Origin: Trichomonas vaginalis G3
Lineage: Eukaryota; Parabasalia; Trichomonadida; Trichomonadidae
Direction: 5' to 3'
Assembly: GCF_026262505.1 (NCBI RefSeq)
Contig: NC_067207.1
Span: forward strand, 4,720,252-4,784,251
DNA: 64,000 nucleotides
The notes under the pieces are model-generated. The model searched no databases. It was not told where the DNA came from and saw only the letters and a list, made by a program, of their open reading frames with translations. This document shows positions 59,644 through 64,000 of the stretch, piece by piece (positions within the stretch are counted from its first letter, which is position 1; each line of letters begins with the position of its first letter). Both the position numbers and the translations under genes were made by a program.

Positions 59644-59796
59644 TCATTCACAAACATTTTTAATAATTGAACTAACGAATCTTGAAAATTGTTGAGGATT
59701 CGATGATGAAAAACTCATTTTAAACTTGAAATTATGCGGATTATGATCTTCTATACATCTACTTTCAGCCTGGAAATGATTAAATGTCAATTTCAT
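59644..59796 (-). CDS. Possible 50-residue gene
   Basis: From the ATG at 59796 the frame reads MKLTFNHFQAESRCIEDHNP and ends NVCE. The composition looks coding. Just beyond the stop a +1 frame also looks coding (DDNSKVWVLSSLMNS), so it may be a longer gene broken by a shift. No family recognised. Confidence 0.35.
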   Translation of the reverse strand: MKLTFNHFQAESRCIEDHNPHNFKFKMSFSSSNPQQFSRFVSSIIKNVCE

Positions 59797-59917
59797 ACAA
59801 AAACCATACGAAGAGTAAAAAAAAAAGTCAAAAAAATTTTTTAGACGCATTTTTTCTAAATACTGTGAGATTTTTGATAAGTGTAAAGTTGTTAAAAACA
59901 ATTAAGGTTATTTTATT

Positions 59918-60451
59918 ATGTTTTTAGCTAGTTTAGTAGCTATACGCTTTGCTGGTCATTATATAGGAAGCTTTATAGACATGGATGAAAATGAAACTCG
60001 TTTTGAAGCTGTTTTTACAGATAATGGCCACAAATCTATCGGAACAATTCAATCGACATATTATTCTAACTACCTTCCAAAGAAAGTGATGCTCGAGAAA
60101 GTCTCTGATTTTGATGACTATGATCTTTCATTTGAAACTGATGGAACTTATAAGAAGATCGCAAAATTAGAATTCAACTTAACAGGCAAAGATGAATACA
60201 TATGCTCATCATTAACAGATGATATGAGTCATGATGTGAATGGTTTAATTTCACCAAAATCGATCGAATTTTTAGTATTACGCCATGATGACCAGCTATG
60301 GTTCAAGTATGACTTGCGCCAAAAGCCATCAATGTTTTCAAATCCAATAGTTAAGGTTGTTATTGGAGTAATTATTTACATGATAATTGGAATTGCTTTG
60401 ATCTTCAAATTCTCGAGGAAATCGAAGAAGGTATCCAAGAAAGAATATTGA
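59918..60451 (+). CDS. Type I membrane protein with KKXX ER-retrieval tail
   Basis: 177 residues. The N-terminus is weakly hydrophobic (FLASLVAIRFAG), followed by a lumenal-type beta-rich region. One strong transmembrane helix lies at about 141-164 (VVIGVIIYMIIGIALIF). The tail FSRKSKKVSKKEY ends in KKEY, a classical dilysine ER retrieval signal. The layout is like small ER membrane complex or p24-type subunits, but the family is not recognised. Confidence 0.6.
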   Translation: MFLASLVAIRFAGHYIGSFIDMDENETRFEAVFTDNGHKSIGTIQSTYYSNYLPKKVMLEKVSDFDDYDLSFETDGTYKKIAKLEFNLTGKDEYICSSLTDDMSHDVNGLISPKSIEFLVLRHDDQLWFKYDLRQKPSMFSNPIVKVVIGVIIYMIIGIALIFKFSRKSKKVSKKEY

Positions 60452-61274
60452 ATTCTGGAATAGTGATCACTACTTTAACTCATATGTTCTTGTTTGTTTA
60501 TAGAGTGCCCGAAAAAAGTTGTGGACGGTGAAATAAGTTGTATGCGGGGATTTCTTATTGCAAAATGGTTAAAAACAGCATAAAGAATCATTTTGCATGC
60601 AAAATTCATGTTTTAGCAAAAACATTCAATATCATATTACGAATTGACAGAAATTTATTTAAATACTAATAAAACTTGTTTGTTTCATTAATTTAACTTA
60701 TGATTAATCTTTATGCATTGTACATATCGTTTAAAATAGGAATAAAAAAATAAAAATTTAATTTTTGATTTTCTATAGGTAGAATTGTATCATCTTCCTG
60801 TGTATATATCTTCCAAATATATTTTAGTCCTTGTACAAAGACTCCATGCGGTTTTTAAGCTTGGAAAAAGTGTGCATTTGCATGAATAGTATGGGATACA
60901 TAATCATTCAACATTTGCATATACAACAACTTTGGATACATTTGCATCAGGATTGGAAGAGTGAATTGTAGAGGTCTTGCAATCTTTGGAATGAGTTAAA
61001 GATTCCTATAATTCATCGAATTAAGCTTAAACATCATTATCAATGAAGTAACCGAAAGTTAATTATAATGATGCTGGTGCTGCTCAATCACAGAACTAGA
61101 CACAGAAGAAAAATGAAAAAAAAAACGATTAAATAAGACTGAAAATTTAATCATCTCAGAAAAACTGAATTCATTTAACTTTATATTCTTAAATTGTACC
61201 ATGGGAGTATTGTAAATATATTTTGAAAAACATGACATTGCTTGCAAATTTTTTCAGAAACATAATAAAGTGAA
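60452..61274. other. Intergenic region with a possible transposon remnant
   Basis: Near 60505 the sequence GTGCCCGAAAAAAGTTGTGG resembles the end of Tc1/mariner-type elements. No matching inverted copy is visible nearby. No gene seen in the rest. Confidence 0.35.
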
Positions 61275-62357
61275 ATGTCGCTAGTTCGAGGATATATATC
61301 ATTTACCATTCTATGTTTCTGCTATGGTACATCCTACGCTGTTACATCTCTTTTGATCGGAAAAGTTAATGATTCTGCCTTTGCATTGGCAAGGTCATTT
61401 GCAGCAGCCCTCGCCGCGACAGGTTACTTGTTTTTCAAACTTAGAGATCCACAATATAAGCAAAAAGCATTGCAATCACTTAGATCAGGTGAAACAAATT
61501 TCTTTCTGAGTTTCTGTGGAGGAATTTTCTTCTTAGGTATTCCAATTACTCTAATCATTATTGCTCAAAACAAAGTTCCTTCATTCATTGTTATCATTTC
61601 ACAGCCAACTGTTCCGTTTTTCTCAATGATTGCTGCCCATTTTATGACATCTGACGAAAAAATCAATTTTCATAATTTGTTAGTTCAATTATGCGCTATA
61701 TTTGGCGCAGTCTTAACTCTTGTGCCTTCATTATCATTTAGTGGTGATAATTCCGAGTCAGATCCGTTTTCATATATTTTACTATTAATAGCTTTAATCT
61801 TATTCAGCATAGGATCGATTTACATCAAAATTTACCTAGCAAGCTCCGATTTCACTCTCTCATGCACATTTTCGACATATGGCGCCTTTTGCTACTCCGC
61901 ACTGTCTGCTTTTTACAGAGCTGGATTTGTTGAAGTTTTCAAAGGAATTGGGAATATGTTTCCGTTTACAATTATTGCAGTTTTCATTATTGGTGTAATT
62001 TACAATGGAATTCCAACATTCTTATTCATGGATGTTGTTATGACATTAGGTGCTGTTAAAGCTCAATTAACTAACTTTGGACAGATTATTATTGGTGTTT
62101 TTGTCGGAGTTACGTTTTTGGGCGAATGGGATGGATATGCTCCAAGAGATGTCCAAATTGTATGTTGCGGTTTAGTTTTCATCATTGCTGCAATGGTTGC
62201 AGACCTTCTTTCGCAAGTTCAGAAAAATCAATTAGTTTGTGAGATTAATTACTTGGCATTAGTGATAATGATTGTATTTACAATGGGTGCTCAACTTGCT
62301 TATGCTTATTATTACTACCCAGCTGGTAGAGTTAATGTACTTGTAAGAACTAAATAA
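61275..62357 (+). CDS. EamA/DMT-family multi-pass transporter
   Basis: 360 residues with about ten transmembrane helices in two halves. The first helix region (ISFTILCFCYGTSYAVTSLL) and the paired QPTVPFFSMIAAHFM region near residue 110 match EamA-type drug/metabolite transporters. The second half has the corresponding KAQLTNFGQIIIGVFVGV. Substrate unknown; eukaryotic members move nucleotide sugars, triose phosphates or other small molecules. Intact. Confidence 0.8.
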   Translation: MSLVRGYISFTILCFCYGTSYAVTSLLIGKVNDSAFALARSFAAALAATGYLFFKLRDPQYKQKALQSLRSGETNFFLSFCGGIFFLGIPITLIIIAQNKVPSFIVIISQPTVPFFSMIAAHFMTSDEKINFHNLLVQLCAIFGAVLTLVPSLSFSGDNSESDPFSYILLLIALILFSIGSIYIKIYLASSDFTLSCTFSTYGAFCYSALSAFYRAGFVEVFKGIGNMFPFTIIAVFIIGVIYNGIPTFLFMDVVMTLGAVKAQLTNFGQIIIGVFVGVTFLGEWDGYAPRDVQIVCCGLVFIIAAMVADLLSQVQKNQLVCEINYLALVIMIVFTMGAQLAYAYYYYPAGRVNVLVRTK

Positions 62358-62826
62358 ATTGTTAATTTATTTATCATTTATTAATTATTTAAGAGTTATT
62401 TACTTAATACAAAACCCTCAATACAGAAAAATTGTCTGATTCAATTCAATTTCTGATATCTTCTGCCCAAATTCATGTTTTCTAGCATACAACATGCTAA
62501 TTTTCCAGAGCTACTTAATAAAATATTTAATAGAATGAACTGTTGGTAATAGTAGGCTTTAAATTGAAAATTCAATTCTTAAAAAATATGCATATAGTCA
62601 ATAATCAATACTTAACTTACTATAAATTTCGTTTTAACTCCAAATGTATTAAGAATACAGTCAAATCTATATACTATAGTTAATATTTACTGCTCATTGT
62701 AACGGAATGAAGCATCTTAGTATTAATAGGTTCCTTAGGTACCAAGGAACCTAATTGTGCTAATATGAAGTTACAGATTAGTTCCTTTGAACAGAGAGAT
62801 AAATTAATTTTAATTAAAAAGTGACA
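62358..62826. other. Intergenic region with a hairpin
   Basis: No gene seen apart from the hairpin at 62727-62753, listed separately. Confidence 0.4.
62727..62753. repeat. Perfect 10-bp hairpin upstream of the golgin-like gene
   Basis: TAGGTTCCTT (62727-62736) pairs with AAGGAACCTA (62744-62753) around AGGTACC. Weaker pairing extends outward. It ends 73 bp before the next ATG. Confidence 0.75.
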
Positions 62827-64000
62827 ATGAGCGAAAATCCTTTTTCCTCTTTATCGAGGGAAACATTAGAAAAGCAGCTCATTAATAACTTAAAACATAT
62901 TAAATCTCTAAAAAAGCAGATTGATGAAGGAATTCAATCCGTTGAACAATTAGAACAGAAGAATAAAGAATTAATAGAAAATAACAACAAATTAGTGGAT
63001 AAAATTGCCATATTAGAAGATGAGAATGAAAAATTGAAGCAAAGGAATGCTGCTTCTGGAATTGCAAACATTGGTAAAACAATCACTTCAATTATTACAC
63101 AGAAAAAGAGTGAATTAACAATATCATCAAAATTAGATATTACTAACTTAGTTCCTCATATGTATGAAGAATCAGAATCTGATTCTCCACAAATAAAAGC
63201 TTTGAAAATCGAAATTGACTCTTTAAATCAAAAAATCAAGAATTTAAATCAAAATGAAGCATCAATTCGTCAATTTTCCGATGTTTTACAGTCGAAACTT
63301 GAAGTTTCAGAAATGGCCAAATCATCTTTAACAGAAAAGTGCAATCTATTGCAGAAATCACTTGATAACGCAAATTCTGAGACAAGTGAGATAAATAAAC
63401 TGTATCAAACTACTATGGCTTCATTATCTTCATTACAAAAAGAATATCAACAGTACAGACAAAAATCAACAGATATGGAGACACAAATGCCTGCTTTACT
63501 TACAGCCCAACAAGATCTGAAAGCTGCAATTGAGAACAGAGACACTGCAAACGCGCAATACGAACATTTGAAGGAAGAAATCATTTCTCTTCGTGTCCAA
63601 GCTGAAGAAAATGCAAGACAAGTTGATCAGTATAAAGAAGGACTCAAGAAATCAATGAGAAACGATAAAGAAAAAGATGATATAATTCAGAAGTACAAAC
63701 AGAAGCTTGAAGACGCTGAATTAGAGAAAACAGAGCTACTTAAACAGATTGAAATATATAAAGATATTCAAACAGACCATGAAAAGCAAGAAAAAGTATT
63801 AAAAGACCAAATTTCTGAAATTCAAAAGCGAATTGATAGTGGAAAGGCATCAGAAGAGACAGAAAATAAAGTAAAGAAGATGAATAGGATGCTTGAGAAA
63901 TCAAATATGCTTTATGCAGAGCTACAAGAAAAATATGACAAAAATGAGACAAGAGTTCGAGAATTAGAGAAGCAATTACATAAAGCAAGAATACCTGGAA
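62827..64000 (+). CDS. Long coiled-coil protein, golgin-like, N-terminal part (partial)
   Basis: 391 codons, open at the window end. The start MSENPFSSLSRETLEKQLIN is followed by almost uninterrupted heptad coiled coil (KELIENNNKLVDKIAILEDE and so on). One less regular stretch at about 75-120 includes acidic ESESDSPQ. The opening LSRETLEKQL...LKKQIDE is common in GRIP-domain golgins such as GCC88/GCC185. The C-terminal GRIP domain would lie outside the window, so this is a suggestion. A vesicle-tethering role at the Golgi would follow. Confidence 0.55.
   Translation, partial: MSENPFSSLSRETLEKQLINNLKHIKSLKKQIDEGIQSVEQLEQKNKELIENNNKLVDKIAILEDENEKLKQRNAASGIANIGKTITSIITQKKSELTISSKLDITNLVPHMYEESESDSPQIKALKIEIDSLNQKIKNLNQNEASIRQFSDVLQSKLEVSEMAKSSLTEKCNLLQKSLDNANSETSEINKLYQTTMASLSSLQKEYQQYRQKSTDMETQMPALLTAQQDLKAAIENRDTANAQYEHLKEEIISLRVQAEENARQVDQYKEGLKKSMRNDKEKDDIIQKYKQKLEDAELEKTELLKQIEIYKDIQTDHEKQEKVLKDQISEIQKRIDSGKASEETENKVKKMNRMLEKSNMLYAELQEKYDKNETRVRELEKQLHKARIPG

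Noticed and set aside
60495..60600. Complete mariner element starting near 60500
   Set aside because: Only one possible end is visible; no inverted partner or transposase was found.

Overview
The window looks like nuclear DNA of a parabasalid protist, most like Trichomonas vaginalis. It is AT-rich and dense in intronless genes. It carries fragments of BspA-like leucine-rich surface protein genes, a DUF3447-type ankyrin protein and a glycine-rich surface protein relic. Several starts have an Inr-like TCAYW element just upstream. Virus-like Maverick (Polinton) elements are also present. The species is inferred from this gene mix; no alignment was run.

Layout. (1) Positions 1-2187 are the right end of a first Maverick: the C-terminus of a double-jelly-roll capsid protein, three small genes and a terminal hairpin. 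(2) Positions 2188-7464 are one BspA-like gene broken by insertions: Maverick 1 on the left, a stretch holding a DDE transposase fragment, then a 2.17-kb TTAA-flanked element that itself contains a 1.1-kb TA-flanked element. (3) Positions 8002-21046 hold host genes: a DOCK-family Rho/Rac exchange factor, an ankyrin protein, a divergent Hsp70 and a VIT/VWA protein. A truncated glycine-rich gene and about 2.4 kb of sequence without a convincing gene follow. (4) Positions 24621-47548 are a complete Maverick of 22,928 bp with 47-bp terminal inverted repeats and a perfect 6-bp target duplication (AAAATT). (5) Positions 48018-64000 are a host gene block: Mei2-like RRM protein, Sec1-like protein, LRR protein, TMEM170-like protein, possible FG-nucleoporin, protein O-mannosyltransferase, INCENP, a second RRM protein, a KKXX-tailed membrane protein, an EamA transporter and the N-terminus of a golgin-like coiled coil.

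Maverick 2 carries a basic core-like protein, coiled-coil and virion-like genes, the major capsid protein, an SF3 helicase, an A32/FtsK-like packaging ATPase, a KilA-N-like protein, protein-primed family B DNA polymerase and an rve integrase. Less expected are a bacteriophage-type tail fibre with a collar-like tip, two copies of a virion-like gene (one directly beside the fibre), two Met-Gly amphipathic proteins and a D12-class adenine DNA methyltransferase. Many genes are broken by small frameshifts, mainly in the left 15 kb. Cargo from 40.8 to 47.3 kb is nearly intact apart from one nonsense codon in the fibre gene.

Almost every Maverick gene in both elements starts with the same upstream pattern, a T-run ending in A about 10-13 nt before an A-rich ATG. 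Host genes do not show it. This promoter-like signal, the phage-type fibre, the methyltransferase, a central 21-bp iteron array and hairpins shared by the two elements are the main points of interest.
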